Part shown: positions 40,470 through 48,117 of the stretch, in pieces
Numbering within the stretch: the first letter of the stretch is position 1
Layout: every line of letters starts with the position of its first letter
Source: Actinomadura coerulea
GTDB taxonomy: Bacteria > Actinomycetota > Actinomycetes > Streptosporangiales > Streptosporangiaceae
Direction: 5' to 3'
Length of the DNA: 64,000 nt
Assembly: GCF_014208105.1 (NCBI RefSeq)
Contig: NZ_JACHMQ010000001.1
Span: forward strand, 6,014,001-6,078,000
Translations under genes and position numbers: made by a program
The notes under the pieces: model-generated
Seen by the model: only the letters and a program-made list of their open reading frames with translations
Databases searched by the model: none
What the model was told of the DNA's origin: nothing

Positions 40470-41507
40470 TCACCCTGGGCGTTTCGCGGGGTCGGTGGAG
40501 GCACGGACGACGAGGCCGGGAGGCAGGCGCTCGGACGGGGTCGGCCGCCCTGCGAGCAGGTCGACGAGCAGGTCGAGGGCACGCGCGCCCATCTCGTTCA
40601 TGGGCGAGCGGACGCTGGTGAGCGGGATGGGGAGCTCCGCCGCGAGCGGGGTGTCGTTGTAGCCGGCGACGGCGACGTCCTGGCCGGGGCGCAGGCCCTG
40701 GTCCCGCAGGGCGCCGAGCGCGCCGATGGCCGCGAAGTCGTTGACGGCGAAGAGGGCCGTGGGCCGGGGGTCGTTGCGCAGAAGGCGCTCGGCGGCGGCC
40801 CGGCCGCCGGCGGCGTCGAAACCGGAGTGGACGACGTGGGAGTCCGGCACGGGGAGGCCCGCGTCGCGGTACCGGTCGACGAAGCCGGCGGTGCGGTCGG
40901 CGCCGGTGCTGGCGAAGCGCTCGCCCGCGATGACGCCGACCCGCCGGTGGCCGAGGGCGAGCAGGTGATCGGCGACCAGGCGTCCGCCGAGCCGGTCGTC
41001 GCAGGTGACCGACGGATGCCGGCCGGCGTGCCGGCTGACCAGGACGAACGGGACGCGCCGCTCGGCGGTCTCGTCGAGGAAGGCGGCGTCGGTGTGCGCG
41101 TCGCCGAAGACGAGGCCGTCGACGTGCCGGGACAGCGCCAGTTCGGTGCGCGCCCGCTGCTGCTCGGGCCGGTCGTGGCTGTTCATGACGAAGGTGGTGA
41201 GGCCGTGCCGGGCGGCGGCGTCCTCGATGCCCTCGTAGATCGTGGCGAGCACCAGGTCGGACAGCCGGGGGACGAGGACGCCGACGAGGTTGCTGCGCTG
41301 GGTGCGCAGGCTGGTGGCGTGCGGGTTGGGGCGGTAGTCCAGCCGGGCGGCCCAGCGCCGGATCTCCTCGGCGGTCTCGCGGGACGCGGCGCGCTGGGCG
41401 TCCTCGGGGGAGCCGTTCAGCACCCGGGAGACGGTGGAGACGTCGACGCCCGCCGCCTGCGCGATCGTCCGCAGGGTCGCGGGCCGCTGCCGGTCGTTGC
41501 GGGCCAC
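40470..41507 (-). CDS. LacI-family transcriptional regulator
   Basis: 345 residues from GTG 41507, chosen because the AGGAGG at 41518-41523 is then 10 bases away (GTG 41516 would leave only 1). The helix-turn-helix is TLRTIAQAAGVDVSTVSRVL with hinge helix (LDYRPNPHATSLRTQRSNLV). The periplasmic-binding-like core follows (LVGVLVPRLSDLVLATIYEG, HVDGLVFGDAHTD, CDDRLGGRLVADHLLALGHR). It is divergent from the amidase operon; three CCCAAACG/CCCAATCG-type palindromes in between are its expected operators. The effector is unknown, perhaps an amide or its product. Confidence 0.93.
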   Translation of the reverse strand: MARNDRQRPATLRTIAQAAGVDVSTVSRVLNGSPEDAQRAASRETAEEIRRWAARLDYRPNPHATSLRTQRSNLVGVLVPRLSDLVLATIYEGIEDAAARHGLTTFVMNSHDRPEQQRARTELALSRHVDGLVFGDAHTDAAFLDETAERRVPFVLVSRHAGRHPSVTCDDRLGGRLVADHLLALGHRRVGVIAGERFASTGADRTAGFVDRYRDAGLPVPDSHVVHSGFDAAGGRAAAERLLRNDPRPTALFAVNDFAAIGALGALRDQGLRPGQDVAVAGYNDTPLAAELPIPLTSVRSPMNEMGARALDLLVDLLAGRPTPSERLPPGLVVRASTDPAKRPG

Positions 41508-41535
41508 CTCGTCCACCCCTCCTGTAGCCGGGCCC

Positions 41536-41626
41536 TTGACAGGGCCACCGTCCGGTGTCTTTTATACAACCCAAACGTTTGACCCAATCGTTTGGGCCAG
41601 GCGAAGATCCATCCCAATCGATTGGG
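41536..41626 (+). promoter_or_regulatory. Amidase-operon promoter with three LacI operators
   Basis: TTGACA at 41536-41541 and a TATACA-like element at 41560-41568 (18-21 bases apart). Downstream are three palindromes with a central CG: CAAACGTTTG 41572-41581, CCCAATCGTTTGGG 41583-41596 and CCCAATCGATTGGG 41613-41626. Two lie between promoter and gene, which fits a roadblock type of repression. Confidence 0.8.
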
Positions 41627-41672
41627 AAAGAGGCGAAGCCGTGGCACGACGGGTCGATGCGGGGCGGTCGGC

Positions 41673-43025
41673 GTGATCGGCCTGCCGCCGGAGGCGGGCT
41701 GGTTCGCCCGGCACACGGTCGCGGAGCTGGCCGACGCGCTTCGCGACGGGCGGACCTTCCCCGGCGAGCTGGCGGAGCGGTCACTGGCCGAGGCGGCGAG
41801 ACTCCAGGCGCTCAACGCGTTCGTCACCGTGGACGGGCCGGGAGCGCGCGCGGCGGCGGAGCGCGCCGGACGGGAGCTGGCCGCGGGCGTCGACCGCGGT
41901 CCCCTCCACGGTATCCCCATCGCGGTCAAGGACGTGGTCGACACCGCGGGGCTGCGCACCACGATGGGATCCCGCCACCACGCGGACCGGGTGCCCGAGC
42001 ACGACGCCGAGTGCGTGCGCCGGCTGCGCGCCGCCGGCGCGGTCATCGTCGGGAAGACCACGACCCACGAGTTCGCCTTCGGGCCGACCGGCGACCGCTC
42101 GCTGAACGGGGCGACCCGCAACCCGTACGGGGACGGGCGTCTCGCCGGGGGGTCCAGCAGCGGGTCCGCCGCGGCCGTGGCCGCCGGGATCGTGCCGCTC
42201 GCGGTGGGCACCGACACCGGCGGGTCGGTGCGGATCCCCGCCGCGTGCTGCGGGATCGTCGGGCTCAAGCCCACCCTCGGTGCCGTGCCGTCCGACGGGG
42301 TCTTCCCGGTCTCGGCCTCTCTGGACACGGTGGGCCCGATGGCGCGGACCGCCGGTGACTGCCTGCTGCTGTGGGACGCTCTGGTCGGACGGGACGCCCC
42401 GGCCCCGGACGTTTCCGCTGCCCGGGTCGGCTGGGTGGCGCCGGACGCCGTCCACCCGGTCGACCCGCGCGTGGCGGCCGCCGCCCGCGCGATGCTGGAA
42501 CCGCTGCCCGTGCGGGACGTCGCCGTCCCGGACCTCGCCCGGTTGCGGTGGGCCTACACCGCGATCCAGAGCGGTGAGGTCCAGCGGCTCCACGCGGGAC
42601 GGATGGCCGCCGCGCCGGAACTCTACGACGCGGAGGTGCTGGCGCGGCTCCGCGCCGCCGGGCGGATCACCGCCGAGGACACCGCTACGGCCCGCGAACT
42701 GCGGGAACGGGTCCGCAGGGCGGTGACGGCCCTCTTCGGCCGCTTTGAGATCCTCGCCATGCCGACCGTTCCGGTCGTCGCTCCGCCACTGGGGGCCCGG
42801 ACGCTGGCGCTGAACGGGACGCCCGTCGACGTCCGCGCGGCGCTCCTGGCGTACACCAGCCCCTGGAGCGTGCTCGGACTTCCCGCCGCCAGCCTGCCCG
42901 CCGGGCTCGTCGACGGGCTGCCCGCCGGGCTGCAACTGGTCGCGCGGCCGGGCGCCGAGCGCCTGCTCCTCGCCGCCGCGGGCCGCCTGGCGAAGACGAC
43001 GTCCACCACCCCCTCGCAGTCATGA
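41673..43025 (+). CDS. Amidase (amidase-signature family)
   Basis: 450 residues from GTG 41673. All three members of the Ser-cisSer-Lys triad are visible: Lys in IPIAVKDVVDTAG, cis-Ser in AGGSSSGSAAAVAAG, and nucleophile Ser in GTDTGGSVRIPAACCGIVGL. The fold ends with TSPWSVLGLPAASLPAGL, typical of the GatA/indoleacetamide-hydrolase-like group. It should release ammonia from a carboxamide; with no GatB/C genes next to it, a catabolic role is likely. It is the first gene of the LacI-controlled operon; the nitrilase-type gene follows after 11 bases. Confidence 0.9.
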   Translation: MIGLPPEAGWFARHTVAELADALRDGRTFPGELAERSLAEAARLQALNAFVTVDGPGARAAAERAGRELAAGVDRGPLHGIPIAVKDVVDTAGLRTTMGSRHHADRVPEHDAECVRRLRAAGAVIVGKTTTHEFAFGPTGDRSLNGATRNPYGDGRLAGGSSSGSAAAVAAGIVPLAVGTDTGGSVRIPAACCGIVGLKPTLGAVPSDGVFPVSASLDTVGPMARTAGDCLLLWDALVGRDAPAPDVSAARVGWVAPDAVHPVDPRVAAAARAMLEPLPVRDVAVPDLARLRWAYTAIQSGEVQRLHAGRMAAAPELYDAEVLARLRAAGRITAEDTATARELRERVRRAVTALFGRFEILAMPTVPVVAPPLGARTLALNGTPVDVRAALLAYTSPWSVLGLPAASLPAGLVDGLPAGLQLVARPGAERLLLAAAGRLAKTTSTTPSQS

Positions 43026-43036
43026 AGGAGCAGCCC

Positions 43037-43921
43037 ATGCCCGCCATCAGCCCGGTCACCGCGGCCGCCGTCCAGTTCGACCCCCAGGTCGGCCTGGAGA
43101 ACAAGGACGGGAACGTCCGGCGAAGCATCGAACTGATCAACGAGGCGGCGGACCGGGGGGCGACGCTGGTCGTGCTCCCGGAACTGGCCGGCACCGGCTA
43201 CGGGTTCGCGTGCCGCGAGGAGGCGTACGCGCACGCGGAGCCCGTGCCGGACGGGCCGACCACGCGGGCCTGGGCCGCGCTCGCCCGGGAGCGCGGCCTG
43301 CACATCGTCGGCGGCGTGGCCGAGCGCGACGGCGTGCGGCTTTTCGACACGGCCGTGCTCGTCGGGCCGGACGGGGTCATCGGCACCTACCGGAAGACCC
43401 ACCTGTGGAACCGGGAGAAGCTGTACTTCGAGCCCGGCGACCTGGGCTTCCCCGTCTTCCACACGAGGATCGGCCGCATCGGGCTGCTGATCTGCTGGGA
43501 CATCTGGTTCCCCGAGGTGGCGCGGCTCCTCGCCGTCCAGGGCGCGGACGTGATCTGCAGCGTGAACAACTGGGTGTGGACGCCGCCGCCGCTCTTCGAC
43601 GAGGCGGGCCGGTGCATGGCCGCCTACCTGACGATGACCGCGTCGCACGTCAACAACGTCCCGATCGTCGCGGCGAACCGGGTCGGGGAGGAGCGCGGCG
43701 GCCGGTTCCTCGGCTGCTCCCTCATCACGGGCACGGGCGGGTGGCCGATCGGCTCCGTCGCCCCCGCCGAGGGCGAGACGACCGTCTACGCCGATCTCGA
43801 CCTCGCGGCGTCACGGTCGGCGCCGATCTGGAACGACCTCAACGACCTGGTCCGGGACCGGCGCACCGATCTGTACGATCCGCTGCTCGGCTATCGCGGC
43901 GGCGACGCGTTCCCCCGCTGA
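43037..43921 (+). CDS. Nitrilase-superfamily carbon-nitrogen hydrolase
   Basis: 294 residues from ATG 43037 with AAGGAGCAG upstream. The Glu-Lys-Cys triad is clear: LVVLPELAGTGYGF, GTYRKTHLWNREKLYFEPGD and IGLLICWDIWFPEVAR. The HLWNREKLYFEPGD loop is characteristic of amidases and N-carbamoyl-amino-acid amidohydrolases, so the substrate is probably an amide or ureide rather than a nitrile. Together with the upstream amidase and the downstream alpha/beta hydrolase it suggests stepwise hydrolysis of one compound. Confidence 0.9.
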   Translation: MPAISPVTAAAVQFDPQVGLENKDGNVRRSIELINEAADRGATLVVLPELAGTGYGFACREEAYAHAEPVPDGPTTRAWAALARERGLHIVGGVAERDGVRLFDTAVLVGPDGVIGTYRKTHLWNREKLYFEPGDLGFPVFHTRIGRIGLLICWDIWFPEVARLLAVQGADVICSVNNWVWTPPPLFDEAGRCMAAYLTMTASHVNNVPIVAANRVGEERGGRFLGCSLITGTGGWPIGSVAPAEGETTVYADLDLAASRSAPIWNDLNDLVRDRRTDLYDPLLGYRGGDAFPR

Positions 43922-43933
43922 GCGGGCGCCGCC

Positions 43934-45169
43934 ATGAGCGACACCACGCGGACCCTGCGGGCCGCCGGCGCTCCCGTGCCGGCGCTGCCGCCGGCGGCGG
44001 CGCGCTGGCTGGCCGGCGCCGCCCTGGTCACGGCGACCGCCGTCCTCGCCGTGCTCCTCGCGCGCGCGACGGACGGGCTTCCCCACGTCCTGCCGGGGTA
44101 CGCGCGCTGGCAGGACGAGGCGTACGCCGGCGTCCCGCAGTTCCTGCGGTGGTGGATCGGCGACGCCACCGAGCCGCAGTTCTTCAAGTCGGCGCCCGGC
44201 GGGATCGCCATGATCGCGGGCGGATGGCTCGCGCACACGGCCGCCCGCCGCGGCCGCCGCTGGGCCGGGTTCCCGCTCGCGTGCGGCTCCGGCCTGTGGC
44301 CGTGGCTGCTGTACTCGGCGGTGCTCGGGCTGCTGCTGTCCGACCTCGCCTGGGGGTGGACGATCCCGGCGACGGGCCGGTGGCAGCCCACCTTCGTGCC
44401 GTTCGTGTCCGTGCCCCCGGCGGTCGTGCTCGTCTACGGCGCGGGCTGGTCCGTCGCGGTCACCGGGGCGGTGCTCGGGGCCGCGCTGGCCACCCCGGCC
44501 GCGCTGGTCGTGACGAACTTCTTCTGCCTGCCCCTGCACCTGCCGAACGTCATCGGCTGCGTCACCGGCATGTGGGCCGGCGCGCTCCTGGCGTTCCTGA
44601 TCTGCCGCCACCTGCCGTGGATGCCCGGCCCTCTCCCGGCCGCGCGGACCGGGGAACCGTCCGCGACCGTGCCTGGACGGGGCGGGTTCGGGGCGGGCTG
44701 GGTCGTCCGGCGCGTGCTGGCCGACTTCACCGAGGCCCAGTTCTACGGCAACGAGCTGGCCTCCGCGGGGCTGATCGGCGCGACCGTCGTGGTGTACCTG
44801 CTCAACCCGCTGACCCCCGTGTACGGCAGCACCCTGCTGCCCGCGCTGCTGACCGCCCAAGTGCTGGCGGGCACGCTGGGCGTCCTGCTCTACCATCGGC
44901 GCTGGGCCGCCCTCGGCTGGTATCCGACGTTCGTGCCGGTCGTGTCGCTCGCGCCGGCGGTCGTCCTCACCTACGGGGGGACGGTCCAGGCCGTCGTCGC
45001 CGGGGCGGTGTGCGGCGCCGTCGCGGGGCCGCCGCTGGCCGCGCTGATCTCCAGGCGCCTGCCCGCCGACTTCCATCCGTTCATCGGCAACGTGGCCTCC
45101 ATGGCCGTGTGCACGCTCGTCGCCGTACCGCTGCTCGGCCTGCTGCCGGGATTCGCTTCTACCCTCTGA
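43934..45169 (+). CDS. Integral membrane protein with internal duplication
   Basis: 411 residues, ATG 43934. About ten hydrophobic segments in two related halves. Each half has a polar entry block (TEPQFFKSAPGGIAMIAGG versus TEAQFYGNELASAGLIGAT) and later W-x-PTFVP-x-VS-x2-PAVVL-x-YG (about residues 156 and 330), then HLPNVIGC/FHPFIGNV. It is not in a transporter family I recognise. The operon position between two amidohydrolases and a hydrolase suggests uptake of the substrate. The repeated PTFVP-VS motif is worth testing as a substrate-binding element. Confidence 0.7.
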   Translation: MSDTTRTLRAAGAPVPALPPAAARWLAGAALVTATAVLAVLLARATDGLPHVLPGYARWQDEAYAGVPQFLRWWIGDATEPQFFKSAPGGIAMIAGGWLAHTAARRGRRWAGFPLACGSGLWPWLLYSAVLGLLLSDLAWGWTIPATGRWQPTFVPFVSVPPAVVLVYGAGWSVAVTGAVLGAALATPAALVVTNFFCLPLHLPNVIGCVTGMWAGALLAFLICRHLPWMPGPLPAARTGEPSATVPGRGGFGAGWVVRRVLADFTEAQFYGNELASAGLIGATVVVYLLNPLTPVYGSTLLPALLTAQVLAGTLGVLLYHRRWAALGWYPTFVPVVSLAPAVVLTYGGTVQAVVAGAVCGAVAGPPLAALISRRLPADFHPFIGNVASMAVCTLVAVPLLGLLPGFASTL

Positions 45170-45192
45170 CCTGCGACAAGGAAGGACCTGCC

Positions 45193-45996
45193 TTGCGTAC
45201 CGTCCAGTTCACCCGTGACGACACCGTCCTCGGCGCCGAGATCCGCGACGGCGACGGGCCCCCGGTGGTGCTGCTCCCCGGCGTCATGGCGGACGCCGCG
45301 ACCTGGCGGCCCGTCGTCGAGCACATCGACCTGCCCAACCCGGTGCTCGTTCTCGACCGTCGCGGCCGGGCCGCGAGCGGGCCGCTCGGACCGGGCTACT
45401 CGGTCCGCACCGAGGTGGACGACCTGAGCCACGTCCTCGGGAGTCTCGGCGATCTCGGCCTCACCGGCGGGACGCACCTGTTCGGCTGGAGCTACGGCGG
45501 CCTGATCGCGCTGGAGGCCGCGGCCGGCCGCACCGACCTGCGCTCGCTCACCCTGTACGAGCCGGTGTCCCGCCCGTTCGCCCCGGAGGCGCTGGGCCCG
45601 CTGCGCGAGGCGATCGACCGGAACGACCTGGACCGGGCGGTGGAACTCGTGAACACCGCCGTGTCCGGTTTCTCGGACGAGTACGTCGCCGAGCTGCGGC
45701 GGAGCCCGGTGTGGGACGTCCTCCGCCCGCTGGCGCGGCCCCTCGCGGACGAGCTCGGCGCCATCGACGCCCACCGGCCCGCCTTCGACGCTTTCGCGGA
45801 CCTCGATGTGCCGGTCACCCTGCTCCTCGGCGCGGAGAACGAGGGGAAGGCGCCCTACGGGACCGCGTTCGCGCGGTTCGAGCGGGCGATGCCGCGGGCA
45901 CGGGTGGTCCGCATCGCGGGAGAGGGCCACCTCGCCCACGCCTCCGCTCCCCGGCTGCTCGCGGAGCACATCGTCGACGTGGTGAAGGCGTCCTGA
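45193..45996 (+). CDS. Alpha/beta-fold hydrolase
   Basis: 267 residues from TTG 45193 with AAGGAAGGACC upstream. Oxyanion strand PPVVLLPGVMADAATWRPVV, nucleophile elbow HLFGWSYGGLIALEAA (G-x-S-x-G), catalytic His in AGEGHLAHASAPRLLAE. The acid lies in PVTLLLGAENEG. The cap is helical (about residues 125-190). It is the last gene of the operon, 23 bases after the membrane protein. The substrate is unknown; an ester or lactone step beside the amide hydrolyses is plausible. Confidence 0.88.
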   Translation: MRTVQFTRDDTVLGAEIRDGDGPPVVLLPGVMADAATWRPVVEHIDLPNPVLVLDRRGRAASGPLGPGYSVRTEVDDLSHVLGSLGDLGLTGGTHLFGWSYGGLIALEAAAGRTDLRSLTLYEPVSRPFAPEALGPLREAIDRNDLDRAVELVNTAVSGFSDEYVAELRRSPVWDVLRPLARPLADELGAIDAHRPAFDAFADLDVPVTLLLGAENEGKAPYGTAFARFERAMPRARVVRIAGEGHLAHASAPRLLAEHIVDVVKAS

Positions 45997-46024
45997 GGCG
46001 CCTGAGCGTTCGCCTCGCTTCAGG

Positions 46025-46162
46025 TCACGGCCGCGAACCGGCGGGACGCGGCCAGAAGGGGCCGGCATGTGCGTCGGCCCGGGCGGCGTTCAGGGCGCCG
46101 ATCGTGGTGGCCAGGGCGAGGAGCACCATCGCGATCCTGAGGGTGATACGCAAGATCTTCAT
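46025..46162 (-). CDS. Possible 45-residue membrane peptide
   Basis: ATG 46162, MKILRITLRIAMVLLALATT then IGALNAARADAHAG and a Pro-rich end. One hydrophobic helix with a basic start, either a signal-anchor or an exported peptide. A GGGGG run before the ATG is a weak ribosome site. It is convergent with the alpha/beta hydrolase gene and lies downstream of cydC on the same strand. Low certainty. Confidence 0.35.
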   Translation of the reverse strand: MKILRITLRIAMVLLALATTIGALNAARADAHAGPFWPRPAGSRP

Positions 46163-46262
46163 CTGTGGAACCCCCGTTCCATCGAACGGATCCTTACCCC
46201 GTGTGATGCGGACGGATCGGGAAGTGTTCCCCGAAGACCTCAGAAAAAGGTACGCGGTTGGT

Positions 46263-48005
46263 CTAGGTGAGCTGGGGAGCCGGGGAGGCGGCCTGCTCGC
46301 GTCGCCAGAGGGCGAGGTAGGGGCCGGGGCGGTTCACGAGGTCGGTGTGGGTGCCCCGGTCGGCGACGCGGCCCCCGTCCAGAACGATGATCTCGTCGAC
46401 GGCGTCCAGGCCGGCGAGGCGGTGGGTGACCAGGAGGGTCGTCCGGCCCTCGGTGGCGGTGAGGAGGTCGGCGGTCAGCTCGTCGGCGGTCGCGAGGTCG
46501 AGGTGCTCGGCGGGCTCGTCGAGGAGCAGGATCGGGAAGTCGGCGAGGAGGGCGCGGGCCAGGGCGATGCGCTGGCGCTGGCCGCCGGAGACCCGGGCGC
46601 CGTGCTCGCCGACGCGGGTGGCGAGGCCGTCCGGGAGGGACTCGACCCAGTCGAGGAGCCGGGCGCGGCGCAGCGCGTCGCGGATCTCCGCGTCGGTGGC
46701 GGACGGACGGGCCAGGCGGATGTTCTCGCCGATCGTCGAGTCGAACAGGTGGGCGTCCTGGGCGCAGAGGCCGATGACGCGGCGGACGTCGTCGCCGGAG
46801 AGGGCGCGCAGGTCGACGCCGTTGAGGGACGTCCGTCCGCCGGCGGGCTCCAGGAAGCGGAGCAGCACGGCCGTCAGGGTGGTCTTGCCCGATCCGCTCG
46901 GGCCGACGATCGCGCAGCGGCGGCCGGGGGCCAGGTCCAGGGAGACGCCGTCGAGAGCGTGGGGCGCGGTGGGCGTCCAGCGGGCACGGAGGTTCTCGAC
47001 CGAGAGCGTGTAGGGCGCCGCGGGCAGGGGTGCCGGGGCGTCCGGTTCCTGGACCGGGGGCGGGCTGTCCAGGACGGCGAACACGCGCGCGGCCGAACGG
47101 CGGACCCGCTCCAGGTACTGCGCGGCCAGGGGCAGCCCGGCGACGACCTCGAACGCGGCCAGCGGGAGGAGGACGACGACCGCGAGCAGGACGCCGTCGA
47201 GGGCTCCTGAGCGGACGGCCGGCACGCCGACGGCGAGACTGCCCCAGACGGCCAGACCACCGGCAAGGGCGGAGATGGCGGCGCCGAGCCCGGCGGTGGT
47301 GGCGGAACGGGCCGTGGCGCGCGTGAATTCGCGATCGATTCGCGCGGCCTCGGCGAGCTGCTCGGGGACGGCGCCGTAGGCGATGAGTTCCGGCGCGCCC
47401 TGGAGGGTGTCGACGACGTGCGAGGTGAGCTCGCCGCGCAGGTCGGTCGTGCGGCGTTCGGCGCGGCGGGAGACGGCGCCCGACAGCCAGGGGGCGACGA
47501 CCCCGGCGAGCAGCAGGGCCAGCAGGAGCACGACGCCCGCCGAGGGAAGCAGCAGCCAGGCGAGCCCGACGGAGGCGCCGCCGACGACGGCCGCGACGGT
47601 GCAGGGCAGCAGGACCCGCAGGAAGAGGTCCTGGACGGCGTCGACGTCCGCGACCAGCCGGTTCAGGAGGTCTCCGCCGCGGAAGGCGGGGAGCCCGGCG
47701 GGTGCGAGCCTCTCCAGGCGCTCGTACACCCGTGCGCGCAGGTCGGCGAGGATCCGGAACGTCGCGTCGTGACCGACGAGGCGCTCGACGTACCGGAACA
47801 CGCCCCGCCCCAGCCCGAACGCGCGGACCGCCACGATCGCGACCATCAGCATGAGCACCGGCGGATGCTGCGCCGCCCGGGAGATCAGCCAGGCCGACGT
47901 CGCCATCAGCCCGACTCCGCTGCCGAGGGCCAGCACCCCGAACAGCACCGCCAGCGCGAGCCGTCCCCGCGCCGGGCGTGCGAACCGGAGAAGCCGGAAG
48001 ATCAT
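46263..48005 (-). CDS. cydC: Thiol (glutathione/cysteine) ABC exporter, subunit CydC
   Basis: 580 residues, ATG 48005. Six membrane helices in residues 1-310 (MIFRLLRFARPARGRLALAV; a second at LMLMVAIVAVRAFGLGRGVF). ATPase domain with Walker A IVGPSGSGKTTLTAVLLRFL, signature ARVSGGQRQRIALARALLAD, Walker B FPILLLDEPAEHLD and H-loop VTHRLAG. CydDC exports cysteine and glutathione and is needed to assemble cytochrome bd. In many actinomycetes CydD and CydC are one fused chain; here they are separate, with 112 bases between. Confidence 0.93.
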   Translation of the reverse strand: MIFRLLRFARPARGRLALAVLFGVLALGSGVGLMATSAWLISRAAQHPPVLMLMVAIVAVRAFGLGRGVFRYVERLVGHDATFRILADLRARVYERLERLAPAGLPAFRGGDLLNRLVADVDAVQDLFLRVLLPCTVAAVVGGASVGLAWLLLPSAGVVLLLALLLAGVVAPWLSGAVSRRAERRTTDLRGELTSHVVDTLQGAPELIAYGAVPEQLAEAARIDREFTRATARSATTAGLGAAISALAGGLAVWGSLAVGVPAVRSGALDGVLLAVVVLLPLAAFEVVAGLPLAAQYLERVRRSAARVFAVLDSPPPVQEPDAPAPLPAAPYTLSVENLRARWTPTAPHALDGVSLDLAPGRRCAIVGPSGSGKTTLTAVLLRFLEPAGGRTSLNGVDLRALSGDDVRRVIGLCAQDAHLFDSTIGENIRLARPSATDAEIRDALRRARLLDWVESLPDGLATRVGEHGARVSGGQRQRIALARALLADFPILLLDEPAEHLDLATADELTADLLTATEGRTTLLVTHRLAGLDAVDEIIVLDGGRVADRGTHTDLVNRPGPYLALWRREQAASPAPQLT

Positions 48006-48065
48006 GCCCTCACCCCCGCGTCATCGGCCGAAGCCCTCGCCGCCGCGCCCCACGGGGACGCGGAG

Positions 48066-48079
48066 GTTTCACGTGAATC
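48066..48079. promoter_or_regulatory. Candidate parS (ParB-binding) site
   Basis: GTTTCACGTGAATC between cydD and cydC; the universal parS is GTTTCACGTGAAAC, so 13 of 14 bases agree. Its location within 50 kb of oriC is where parS sites cluster. One site only in this window, so the call stays tentative. Confidence 0.45.
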
Positions 48080-48117
48080 ATCCGTCCCGGCGATCCGCTC
48101 GGGGCCCTGGCGGCGGG

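Noticed and set aside
40470..41516. GTG 41516 as LacI start
   Set aside because: It lies one base from the AGGAGG; GTG 41507 has normal spacing.
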